64,000 bases of DNA from positions 33,841,831 to 33,905,830 of the forward strand of contig NC_079890.1 of assembly GCF_024868665.1 (NCBI RefSeq), in the 5' to 3' direction. The notes below the pieces were generated by a model. It was not told the DNA's origin. It searched no databases and saw nothing but the letters and a program-made list of their open reading frames with translations. This document shows, piece by piece, positions 1 to 64,000 of this stretch (the first letter of the stretch is position 1; every line of letters begins with the position of its first letter). Both the position numbers and the translations under genes were made by a program. This DNA is from Triplophysa rosa. Lineage: Eukaryota; Chordata; Actinopteri; Cypriniformes; Nemacheilidae.

Positions 1-119
1 TGTGCCAGTAAATGCATTACCTCCATTAACCTGAGCGGAGGCTGTCGTCTCCGTCTAGACTCAAATCTCATCAATAACAATCCTTCTGGAATTTTAACTA
101 TGGGGCAAAGGTCAGCTAG

Positions 120-54628
<54,509 letters not shown>

Positions 54629-55574
54629 AGGCCTTTTCTCCACCTCTCTCGCCGCGGGGAGATTCACTGTGCAATTTCGAGAACCATAGTAAAGCCTTCA
54701 GTGCCTGTCGTAAATCCAGAAGACCTCTGAGAGACGACTGAAAGACTCACATCCTGAGCTCAGGGTTAATGACTGGAAGTTTGTTTACGGGTGGAAGTGA
54801 TTCTCCTGAGGTCGGTTGAACAAACGCTACATGCAGGTGAGACGAAGCAATAGCACTCATTCTTAAACTCGGGGTTCAGAGGTGCGTTCTGAAAAAACAA
54901 AACCTGATGAATACGCGTAGAAAGAAGCACAACGTTTAAAAGGCAAATAATTTGCACTTGATGATATGCACTCCGTACAAAGCAGATTTATAATGGCGTA
55001 AACAACTAGGCATTACGTTTTAACTACATAGAAAAGTCTAAGAGCAAGTCTGTGTGCAAAGTATTTTTTTCTATAAACGTTTTTTCAGTATGGATGTTTT
55101 AACTGAGTTGTTGTCGTTGTTTTGTAAATTATTTTTTAATCAATACAAGAGTATTGGTGTGAACTGAGATTTGTGTAAATACCGGTTACATTTAATGTTG
55201 TTATACTCTATTGAATATGTTTTTCTTACCTTTTAGTCTAACTTGAAATAAAAACACTCCTATTTATACTCGTGATAATTGACGGACCAAGTAAAGCACT
55301 TCTGTGTCGGATGGCTGTGTTTTATATGAAGGGAAGAACACTATATTTCGCCATTCTGTATGGGGTCGTGCTTTTTTTAACATATTTGTTTTGTTGGTGT
55401 ATCTGTCAAGTTTTAAGAAGCAAAACAAAAAAAATCAGACAAGGTGTCTGTTACTGAAACTTTAAAAGATGTTACTGTATGTGACTGTACTTTGTGATGC
55501 CACTAACGTTGTTTGATTTGTTTACTGTTTTGCTTACATTTGGTTTTTCTTTCATATTTTGCTTTTGAAATAAA
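54629..55574 (+). other. sbf2: sbf2 3' UTR with two AATAAA signals
   Basis: Non-coding sequence after the stop. AATAAA occurs at 55,247-55,252 and again at 55,569-55,574, so transcripts about 0.6 or 0.95 kb past the stop are plausible. No transposon is evident up to the second signal. The exact cleavage site is not visible. Confidence 0.6.
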
Positions 55575-55755
55575 TTTTCTGAATATTTTGGGGAGTGGAC
55601 ATGACTTTTATCCAAAGCTAGTGCATTTCAGTTTACCCGTTAAGATCTATATATTTCATTTTTACATTGACTTCCGGTATATGGACACAAAACCACTGAG
55701 ACATAAAATGAGACATTTAAATTATGTGAGGGTGAATAAATGATTTTAACTAAAT

Positions 55756-56056
55756 ATTAGATTAATCGCGATTAATAACTTTTTTACATATGTCTGTGTA
55801 CTGTGCATATTACTTTTGTATTTATAAACGCATACACGTACACATAGATGTATACATATTTAGGAAATATTTACATTTGTTCATTTATAGTTACCAATCA
55901 TTTAAATTATATATAAATGTTTATATTTTATACTTTTCTTAAATATATGAATGTATGTTGTTATTTTTATAAATACAAAATGAATATGCACAGTACACAG
56001 ACATACTGTATATTATGTAAACACAAACTTTTATTCTGGATGCGATTAATCGCGAT
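55756..56056 (+). repeat. hAT-type MITE, ends eroded
   Basis: ATTAGATTAATCGCGATTAA to GCGATTAATCGCGATTATAC, with the inner blocks CTGTGTACTGTGCATATTA and its inverse. Same family as 35,896-36,279, but the GGGCTGTCAAAC termini and target duplication are gone. Confidence 0.8.
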
Positions 56057-58009
56057 TATACTACAGTAGTTGTCTATCAGAGTTATTAAAGTTTTGTTTT
56101 TAGTTTTATTGTAGTTTTACTAATATTTTAAATTAGCTTTATTTTGAGATTTTTAGTTTTTATGTTAATTTTAGTTTTGTTCTATGCTTTTGTCATTTTA
56201 TTATTAATTTATTTTTTATGTTGCAATATAAAATTAATTCATTTTTATTCGTTTTATTTTTAGGTTTTTTATATTTTTATTATTTTTTTGTTTATTATTG
56301 TAATTGTAGTGCCTTAAACTTATTTCAGTTTATTTCTGAGGCAAAATCTAACTTTTTTGTTTAGTGTAAGTATTTCCAATCATTTTTAGGCCAATATTTG
56401 ATTTGATTTTCAATAAAGTTGAAAACTTTTTTTAGTTAACTAAAATAACCTCGTTGTCTATAATGTAACTTCATACAGTGCACCATGGCAGACAAAGAAT
56501 CAAAAACACACGAGTCACGACACATGGCTACTAAAATGGTAAATAAGAGGCAACCTAAATGTGTTCACACAGTAATCATAATAGCAGGAAACGCTATCAC
56601 ATGCGAAGAAAAACACGTTCATGGAATTGAAGGGACAACTTACATAATGCATTTAAGTCCAAGCGGAAATTCGTTCCGATGGTGTTTCATGAATGAGGCC
56701 CACAGAGCATTGTATCCATGTGAGGAAACCGCTGCTCTCCAAAACATCAAGCTGTTACTGTTAAAGAATGCTTCGTGGCAATAATTCCTCAACAAACAAA
56801 AATGTTAGAGGCCTGAGCGGTTCAACTAAGAACATCATCAGTAGATTACGCATGTCAGTTTACTGAACATGATACACAGCGTGATCGGGCCGCAGCCAAT
56901 CATCTGTAATACATATGCCCACAAACATGACAACATCATGGCTCTGAATGGAGCGTCTCCTTCCTCTCGTGATAACATGTTTAGAGATCAGCATCACAGC
57001 CAAGCGTTCTCGCTTGCAGTAATGAGAGTAAATGAGGATAATAACAGGGCCGCAGGCGCCTTTGAGGCGAGACATGGCTGCGCCTCTGAAGCGAGTCAGC
57101 TCGAGGGGAAAAGCTGATGGGATTGAGAGTTGCGAGAGCAACGGGGACGTGCATTTGGGCTCGTGCTCCCCGCTGACTTGTATTGAGAGCAGGTGTTGGC
57201 CTAGATGAACATCTGGACATGGGCCGTCTTACAATTCTCTCCAAATATAGATGCCTCCTGGACTGGAGGATTCGAGAGGGAATGAGCGGAAGAGGGAATC
57301 CCTCCAGAATGTCTGGAATGGGACAAATGGGATATCTGGAGGACTTCACGGTTAAATGGTCCTTTGAGTGAATCCGTGAGGGTTAAAATAACGTTTGTTC
57401 TTAGGAATTCTTTGAAATTTCTTAAACATTAGGATGCTATATAAAGAATGCTTTTTTTTACAATGTGCATGTTATCACGAGTGATCATTGTTTATTCGTT
57501 GTTCATATTCGACTGTCTGAAATGCCTCAGATTCTCGTTGGCAACCGGCAAACAGCAGATGTTCATGTCTAAACGCTAGACAAGTGCTTGATGACCGACA
57601 AATCGGCAATGTTAACAATGCAAGTGTGAAAAGAGCATGAAGAATGGGGATTACATGTAGGCCGCATGCAGAATGCGCTGGTATGAGGAACACATCTGTC
57701 CTAAAGATAGGTCACCATCATTCCGCTTCCTGTTATCACAATCAATAGAATAAAACAATAGAAATTCTCAACCCACAGCACTGCACAGTTTGCATGTCTT
57801 CTCTCATCTAACACCTGATTCAAATGATCAGTTCATTAACGAACTGCGAGGTCTGAATCGGGTCTTAAACATCCTAACATCAAACAAAGCACCTGTATGT
57901 GATTTTGAAGTCAACCTGAATTGGAGTTCAACTCTGCAGGAGACTGGCCCTCCAGGATTGTGTTGTACACAACTCAGTGTAGGGAAAGTAGTCTCTATTC
58001 CAAGATGAT

Positions 58010-58430
58010 TTCATTTTTAATTCGTTACATTTACAGTATACTATAGCACTTTTCTGGGTACTCAAATCGCTTTACATGTAAGAGGGGAATCTCCTCAATT
58101 GATCCTCCTCATGATGTGATGGCATCCATAATGCGCCAGAATGCCCACCACACACCAGCTTATTGGTGGAGAGGAGACATTAGGAGGCCATGATGTATAG
58201 AGGCGAATGGGCGAATTTGGCCAGGATGCCGGGGTTACACCCCTACTTTTATTCGAAGCACATCCTGGGATTTTTAATGACCACAGAGAGTCAGGACCTC
58301 GGTTAAACGTCTCATCCGAAGGAAGGTGCTTTTTTACAGTACCGTGTCCCCTTCGCTATACTGGGGCATTAGGACCCACACAGACCACATGGTGAGCACC
58401 CCCTGCTGGCCTCACACCTCAGTTATTGAA
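58010..58430 (+). repeat. dispersed teleost repeat
   Basis: Contains CACCACACACCAGCTTATTG, GTGGAGAGGAGACATTAGGA, GGCCAGGATGCCGGGGTTAC, GACCACAGAGAGTCAGGACC and GTCTCATCCGAAGGAAGGTG, wording I know from a common vertebrate interspersed repeat. Class not known to me. Open frames inside it are not genes. Confidence 0.75.
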
Positions 58431-58929
58431 CCGGAAAGATACTTTAATATTGTTTATTTTTCCCAAAAAATGTTTACAAAGTATTTTAAAGATTTTAAAG
58501 ATTGGGATTATTTATTGTGGCTTTACCATGCCATTATTTTTATCATTGTTAAAACTGGGGCTGCACAAATATTAAAATAAAGTGCAATATGTAATATATT
58601 GTTTTTTAGTATTCGTTTTTTAAATTAATTATATTTATAAAATATATTAAAAAATGTCAAATTAACCAACATAAATGTTTCACGTTCCTTTGGAGAGAAA
58701 GCATTACTAATTAAATCTCACCTTAACAAAAACAAACCAAAGCCTATAAAACTAAATTATTCAATATGCTCAGTTGAGGTTTCTTAAATGCATAACTTTC
58801 GTAACTTTTTTCAACAGGTGTTTGTGAAATTTACAAAACTTCAGCAGAGCTTATTGAAAATGTTACTTGCAGCAAATCAATAGAAACCATTTGTTATTCA
58901 AAGAACCTATTACTCAGTGTTTCACAAAA

Positions 58930-59085
58930 GAATAACTATAGCTATAAATAGTCTCAAGAAACTTTTTCGACCACAAAGAACCTTTTATGCCACAAAGGTT
59001 CTGCAAATGTTAAAAGTTCTTGATAGAACAAGCACACATCTCCAGAATGAAAGCGTTTTAGAAACTTTTCTTTTTAAGAGTGTAT
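58930..59085 (-). repeat. AAGAACC-type dispersed repeat, copy 1
   Basis: CACAAAGAACCTTTTATGCC, AAAGGTTCTGCAAATG and AGTTCTTGATAGAACA. An inverse relative lies near 63,850-63,998 (CATAGAAGAACCACTTT). Confidence 0.65.
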
Positions 59086-59142
59086 GCATATTGTGATATT
59101 TTGATCGTTTCATTGATACATTGATGCAACACATATTCCAAA

Positions 59143-59340
59143 CTAAACTTCCAGTAGACCTCTGCAAAGAATCAATAATTGTTGAGTAGTTTTAATTTGA
59201 TGTAATACAATTAATATACAATAACACATTCATGTAAATTAATATTCATATAAATTAAAAATGAAATGAATTGGTATATTATAACCAAATACAGACCAGA
59301 AACTTCGGGCCAGGCGCGTGCGTCTGATGAAACGTCTGTA
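59143..59340 (-). repeat. MITE, second copy of the 44,940 family
   Basis: Inverse orientation: CTTCCAGTAGACCTCTGC, then GTTGAGTAGTTTTAATT, AACCAAATACAGACCAGAAA, CTTCGGGCCAGGCGCGTGCG and GATGAAACGTCTGTAG match the complement of 44,940-45,171 in order. Confidence 0.8.
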
Positions 59341-59503
59341 GTTCTATCATCATAACCAAATTCATTTATCAGCCGTTGAGCATGACCCCATGGTTAATTC
59401 ACAATGCCACGAGGATCTCATTCTATCTGACCTGTTTTTCTCCCATTCCTCTGTGAAGCCTCAAGTGTTGACATCATTAAGCAGCATTGTTGTGGACTGT
59501 AAC

Positions 59504-59789
59504 CAGGGCTGGATTGGCCATCGGGCATACCGGGCATTTTCCCGGTGGGCCGATGTACTTTTTGGGCCGAAACGGACGCATGGACCAGAGAGACGGACGG
59601 ATTAGAAGCGTGAATCGGGAACGCGGATGCAATTGCGAATCAGACATGTACACGGACAGGAAAGGCAATGACAGCAGCACAATCTACCACTCTCACCCAT
59701 CCACCCCCCCCCCCCGATCGACAAAATTGGCGGAGGGCTGAAGCTGGTCAAAAATGCCAGGGCCAAATTATCGTCCTAGTCCAGCCCTG
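59504..59789 (+). repeat. MITE, CAGGGCTGG ends
   Basis: Starts CAGGGCTGGATTGGCCATCG and ends inverted with GTCCAGCCCTG. The inside has a (C)13 run at about 59,705 and CGGAGGGCTGAAGCTGG. The flanks TGTAAC and CGTAAC may be a partial target duplication. Confidence 0.75.
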
Positions 59790-61546
59790 ACCGTAACATC
59801 CACCTTTATACCAAGACAAGCAGAAAATAATGAGGTCATAAAGTAAACATCAGAAAACAGGCATTTGCCAAAAAATCATGAATCCACTTTACACATCCCA
59901 CCGAAAGAACAGTCCAAACGTCAAACCGTTGGTTTCAAAAAGCCAACATGTGAATTTGACTTCTCACGTGTCTGTCGTTTATTTGTATGCTTTTTATTAC
60001 ATTCATCGCCTCTATTAGTCATCATCGCGTTTTTGAGAGGAAAATTCAATATTTTTGGAAAATGACGAGTACCGCCGGGACACAACAATCAGACTGATTC
60101 TTGATTATTGAGGAAGACGGAGCCTAGAGGTATATCATTTACATGACAGCCGGTCGTACAAACAAAAGCAGCTATTGATTTAGTTGCAATGGTTTTGATT
60201 TTGGATGTCAGCATTCAAAGATGTTTCCGTTTATAATGGCAATGATCTCAGTGCGCAACATGCTATCCATACCATCTCTGGCCCTGAACTGTTGCCCTAA
60301 AAGTGAACTGTTCCCTCCTCAAACATTTCATTTGCACCAATGCAGTCCTTGTCCTTAGCAAAGCTCCAGAATCAAGCGTTTGTTTTATTATCAGGTTAGA
60401 CCAGCTTGTTTTGACACTCGCTTGTGAAGCCCGGCATCTAACGTGAGCTATCTTAGACTGTAAGAACACGTTTTTGAGAATAGAGTTTCTGAGACGTCTT
60501 CAATTTGTCAGCATGTATGTCAGGAGTTTCAACAAAGTTCAGCAGTTTTTCAGAAGTTCAAATGGCGTCCAGCTCCTGATTCAGTAGAATTGATCCAAAA
60601 GAAAACGTAAGGTGTGTGTTTAAGAGAATGCAGTGAAACACTTATGGGGTGAATTGTTTAAAATGAGATTAAGAAAATAGAGAAAAGTTAAAGAAGTGCT
60701 AAAAGATGTAAGAGGGCAGTGGGCACAGTTCTGTTGGGGTGTCATTTAAGAATTCTGTGGGCCGATACTGTTGACTCTCTTACTGAGAGTTGTTTAAATA
60801 CAGGAGATGCACCAGTTTTACCATTCCTCCAGATTATATTTCTTTCATGAGTTCATCCACAACATCAGCATACTCGGTAATCAAAACTAAAAGGTTGGGA
60901 GAGTCTGGGATTCATTTTCTTGGGTGTGCTGTATTTTTTTGTGAAGACTTGAAATATAAAAAGAAGAAAGTAGTTGAAATTCACTAATAAGATTCTGCTT
61001 GTCAATTCTATTTGCAGCCAAAAATTGTACTTCTATAGGTTTATTTGAACCTGGCTGACGATGGATTTAAAAAGCAAAGAAGATGAAAAATTGCAATGCT
61101 TCGAGAACTAAACACAATTGTGCATCAGTGTGAAGCTGATCAGAGATCAGAACTGCACACTTGCATCTCTGGTGCGAGTTGGTCCTTTGACCAATTTGTG
61201 TATCAACAGTGACATCTAGTGGACACGAGCATGTATGAACGTACTATACAATATAAAATTAAGATACAGCTCCCAATTTTAATTTAATCAGTATTTCCTA
61301 CATGTATTCCAGTCCGGTGCCTGTTGAATTTCAACAAAACCAAACCTCAGGAGTGACAAAGTCATCCAACAGCAATGTGAAAGTCTGACAGCATGACCAG
61401 ACACATGAAAACTGTGATAAAAATTCGTTATAAAACACATGTTTTTAACTTTTCCTAAATACATGTACAAATATGACTCTGGTGTTGTTTAAAAATGAAT
61501 ATGAACTTGTTTTCTTTGCAGTATTTGAGGTCTGAAAAAATAGAAA

Positions 61547-61705
61547 GTATCTTTTCTGTTATTTTCACTTGTTTCTCCAGTTTTCATTTTCTGCAGACAA
61601 ATGCAAACAGAAACAATATTCTTATTTGAAATTTGGGAGAAATATTGTTAGTAGTTCACAGAATTAAACAAAAACGATCTAAACACATACCTGTAAATAG
61701 TACAT
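61547..61705 (+). repeat. dispersed repeat, copy 2
   Basis: Matches 6,176-6,325 in the same order (ATCTTTTCTGTTATTTT, GTTTCTCCAG, AAATTTGGGA, ATATTGTTAGTAGTTCACAG, CTAAACACATACCTGTAAAT). Confidence 0.6.
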
Positions 61706-61982
61706 TTTAAAATCAGAAAAACTACAGCGCTACAAAGAAAACACCACCAAACAGTTCCCTTCCAATAAATTAACCCGTACTTCTCGAAAACAAACAATAC
61801 TACTGTCACATGAAATAGTATCCATTTTGTTTAGCAACAACTTTATGAAACATTGTGTATGTGTGGAATCCATTTACTGAAAAAATGAAGTTAATGCATT
61901 ACATGAACGCATTCATTTGTTACAAACACTAGAATTATGAAGTCTGACTGTTTCGTGGCAAAATAAATGTCCACATCAGGAG

Positions 61983-62101
61983 TTACTGTCCTTCATGTTG
62001 TCTGTGCTTGTTCTCCTGCCAGTTCTTCTCCATCTGATCCAGCTCTGTTTCAGTGAAAGTCGCCATTCCCCAGTTGGTTATGTTATACGGTGACTTGTTG
62101 C
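61983..62101 (-). CDS. swap70: swap70 last coding exon
   Basis: 119 nt including TAA. It encodes [20 protein letters not shown] and [18 protein letters not shown], the C-terminal F-actin-binding tail. Acceptor gtttcctag (- strand). The upstream ATG codons in the same frame lie in intron and are not starts. Confidence 0.95.
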
Positions 62102-63040
62102 CTAGGAAACACATGAAACGCATTCGAGACACTAATGTTATGAGATATTTTTGATACTGTATGTGAACCGTTACACGCATTCACCTGGCTGAATGAGTCG
62201 AAGGAGACCCTCGTGTTCGCCGACTCTGTGTTTCCATTTCTTTGTCTTATTAGCCGCCCGCTCCAGTTTCTTTGTAACTGCCTGAAAAACAATGAATACA
62301 AATAGAAATGACTAAAAATAAATCAATTACAGAGCAGTTCAAGACAAACTGTGCTGTGTTGGTGTCTCAGACAAAAGCATAAAAGTTGAATATTAGAGTG
62401 ACGGAAGATGATTTCTCAACAAGCTATACCTTGTACTCCTCCTGCGCTCCCTGCCTCTGTTTCTCCAGAATCTCCAGCTGCTCCCGTGCAGCCTGCAGGG
62501 AACGTTCCTTCTCAGATCGCTCCTTCTCCAGAACTTCTTTCTCCTTCTGAGACTGAGATAAAACCTGCTGCTGTTGCTTGTAAATCTCCTCCAGCTCGAG
62601 TCTCTTGCTCGCCTCGTCTTTCAGCAGCCTGCGAACAAAACGAATACACTAGCTGTGCACTGCAGACGTACGTGCAGGTGTGTACGGTTACTGTACCTGG
62701 CCTGCACTTTGCGCAGGGCTTCTTCATCCTGTTTGGCTTGTCTCTCATCCTCCAGCGCTTCTTTCAGTTGACTGTACATTTCCTCCAGTTCCTGCATACG
62801 CTGCCAGTACTGCTCCAGTTCGCTGGACTTTTCGACCACCTGCTCCTCCATCTGCCTTCGAGCCTGACGTGTAACAAACAACATCTTTCTGAGTACACCA
62901 GTAGCCATTTAGGTTTAAAGGGTTTCTTTGTATTCACTGGATACCAGTTTCTCTTGCTCCAGGTCCTTTTTGTATTGGTGTAGTAGTTCTATTTGGGTCT
63001 GAATTCTCTGTTCTTCCACATGGTCTCTCGACGCAGCTTC
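61983..63040 (-). CDS. swap70: swap70, 3' part, five exons
   Basis: SWAP-70 is a PIP3-binding, Rac-interacting protein that binds F-actin at its C-terminus. Five - strand exons join to 678 nt (225 residues plus TAA) with all phases matching. The product is a long Glu/Lys/Gln-rich coiled coil, then [20 protein letters not shown] and [20 protein letters not shown], the family's tail. It corresponds to the last 40 percent of a protein of about 585 residues. The EF-hand-like and PH parts lie beyond the right edge. DEF6, the paralogue, lacks this tail as I recall. Which fish paralogue (a or b) cannot be told. It converges with sbf2. Candidate poly(A) signals on the - strand are ATTAAA near 61,278-61,288 and AATAAA at 61,040-61,045. 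Confidence 0.94.
62185..62281 (-). CDS. swap70: swap70 window exon 4
   Basis: 97 nt, phase 0 to 1. It encodes [20 protein letters not shown] and [12 protein letters not shown] with a split Gly codon, matching the KxWKxxVxHHEGLIRLIEPG region of SWAP-70. Acceptor tgtttttcag, donor CAG|gtgaat (- strand). Confidence 0.95.
62430..62628 (-). CDS. swap70: swap70 window exon 3 (coiled coil)
   Basis: 199 nt, phase 2 to 0. It encodes [40 protein letters not shown] and [13 protein letters not shown], all coiled coil. Acceptor gttcgcag, donor AAG|gtatag (- strand). Confidence 0.93.
62697..62863 (-). CDS. swap70: swap70 window exon 2 (coiled coil)
   Basis: 167 nt, phase 0 to 2. It encodes [20 protein letters not shown] and [20 protein letters not shown], ending KVQA and a split Arg. 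The heptad pattern is strong. Acceptor cacgtcag, donor AG|gtacag (- strand). Confidence 0.94.
62945..63040 (-). CDS. swap70: swap70 window exon 1 (coiled coil)
   Basis: 96 nt, phase 0 to 0, acceptor caatctccag and donor CTG|gtatcc on the - strand. It encodes [20 protein letters not shown] and [12 protein letters not shown], matching SWAP-70 just before its RQQMEEQ-like segment. No ATG-started open frame marks it. It was found from splice sites and phase. Confidence 0.87.
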
Positions 63041-64000
63041 CTGGAGATTGTGAAACAAACGCACACAAGACTAAAAACAGAGCTGGTTAACAGAGGTTTC
63101 TGTGGGCCAGATGAAATCTCAAAGCAGAAAAATAGCTTTGTTTACAGCTTAACGTTAAAGGAATGCCCTGGCTTCAAAGTTAACCTGCTGTTAATCAGCA
63201 CAAAATAAATAGATCTCATCTCTATTTGCAAGGACAAAGAAAAATTGAACTTGCAACAAAAAATCTAGGAGGCATTCTGCAGGATTTGTGTGTTATTTGA
63301 AATAAAAAGTTAATAGTGGTCGGACAAGTGAAGAATTGATGTAATGAAGTTACCTTTACAAAAAAGAAGGTTTGTTCAAGTGTGCTATTAGTATACTGCT
63401 TTTAAACAACAACAAAACGTATACTTTCAATCTACATTTTTATGTTCTTAGAAATATCCTTAAAATTACAATTAAGTATTTGACATACCAATAGAAAGGT
63501 CTATACATATTTTTGGCCTATACAGTATTTGCTTAGAAGTATAGTGAATTCATAAATGCTTCAAAGTATAATATTCTAAGTATAATTGGCCTGTAGTTTT
63601 GTTGATTTAGTAGCCTATTAAATACCCTGTCCACATACTTTGACATAGTGTCTATATAAACAGTAAACTAAACGCTATAGTAAACACTATAAAAGCAAAC
63701 TACAATGTTAAGTTCACAACTATGCTGTATAAAAGCTGACTAGTCGTTAACTGAGAGTACAGTATACATCAGGGTGTACTTTCACAAACGATAAAACTAT
63801 TGAACTTGTAAACCCAGCAGCTATAAATTCACTTGTAGTAAAGCTGCACACTCTTAAAAATAAAAGTGCTACAAAAATGTTCTTCATAACAATGGCATAG
63901 AAGAACCACTTTCGAAAGAATCATTCAGTCGTGAAACATTTCTCATCTTTTATAGTCACTTTGAAGAAATATGGTTCTTTTATCGCATCATGTAGCATCT
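63041..64000. other. swap70 intron
   Basis: Intron upstream of the first swap70 exon in the window. AT-rich, with an AAGAACC-type dispersed repeat at about 63,850-63,998. No further exon is recognisable before the edge. Confidence 0.7.

Larger units (their letters stand above)
55575..61982. other. intergenic region between sbf2 and swap70
   Basis: No supported gene. It holds hAT MITE remnants (55,756-56,056), an unassigned non-repetitive block (56,480-57,400), a dispersed repeat (58,010-58,430), MITE copies (58,930-59,085; 59,143-59,340; 59,504-59,789) and a shared repeat (61,547-61,705). The rightmost kilobase may be swap70 3' UTR. Confidence 0.75.

Noticed and set aside
57183..57371. extra sbf2 or swap70 exon
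   Set aside because: Both genes have complete, phase-matched 3' ends, and the frame matches neither.
62408..62983. 191-aa + strand protein
   Set aside because: It is the antisense shadow of three swap70 exons. The - strand has splice sites, phase and homology.

Overview
This window is nuclear DNA from a ray-finned fish, most likely a cypriniform (carp, minnow, zebrafish or loach group). The genes are split by spliceosomal introns and their exons read as vertebrate proteins. The introns are full of repeats typical of cyprinid genomes: TTAAAGGGATAGTTCACCC-type MITEs, tRNA-derived SINEs of the HAmo kind, Tc1 elements with IR/DR ends, 8-bp-TSD hAT MITEs, and an L2-type LINE ending in TAAATG repeats. 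Only two protein-coding genes are supported. Almost all other long open frames lie inside repeats or introns.

Positions 1-55,574 hold the 3' two thirds of sbf2 (MTMR13, SET-binding factor 2) on the + strand. I can place 25 constitutive exons, from 234 to the stop at 54,628. They join without a phase break into 3,807 nt, giving the last 1,268 residues of a protein of about 1,850. The order is the SBF2-specific region, the GRAM domain (exons 7-9 of the window), the inactive myotubularin phosphatase domain (exons 11-20), a short coiled coil (exon 21) and the C-terminal PH domain (exons 22-25). The N-terminal DENN module lies upstream of the window. Two introns use GC donors. Two further in-frame candidate cassette exons (84 and 75 nt) lie in the intron between exons 13 and 14.

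Positions 55,575-61,982 are intergenic and rich in repeats. Positions 61,983-64,000 hold the last five coding exons of swap70 on the - strand (225 residues: coiled coil and C-terminal actin-binding tail). The genes therefore converge tail to tail, as I recall SWAP70 and SBF2 doing on human chromosome 11p15, so this looks like conserved vertebrate synteny. MTMR13 is a pseudophosphatase and Rab-GEF of endosomal phosphoinositide signalling. SWAP-70 is a PIP3- and Rac-binding actin regulator. Nothing here shows that they work together.

The intron between exons 20 and 21 (47,408-53,662) is the most complex stretch. It holds a hAT MITE inside one arm of an inverted duplication whose other arm keeps the empty site, a Tc1 element broken by a nested 1.1-kb element, and a 5'-truncated LINE that landed inside an older MITE. 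I found no novel multi-gene system. The most useful leads are the two candidate cassette exons, the two GC-AG introns, the loss of catalytic residues in the phosphatase loop, and the nested transposon history.
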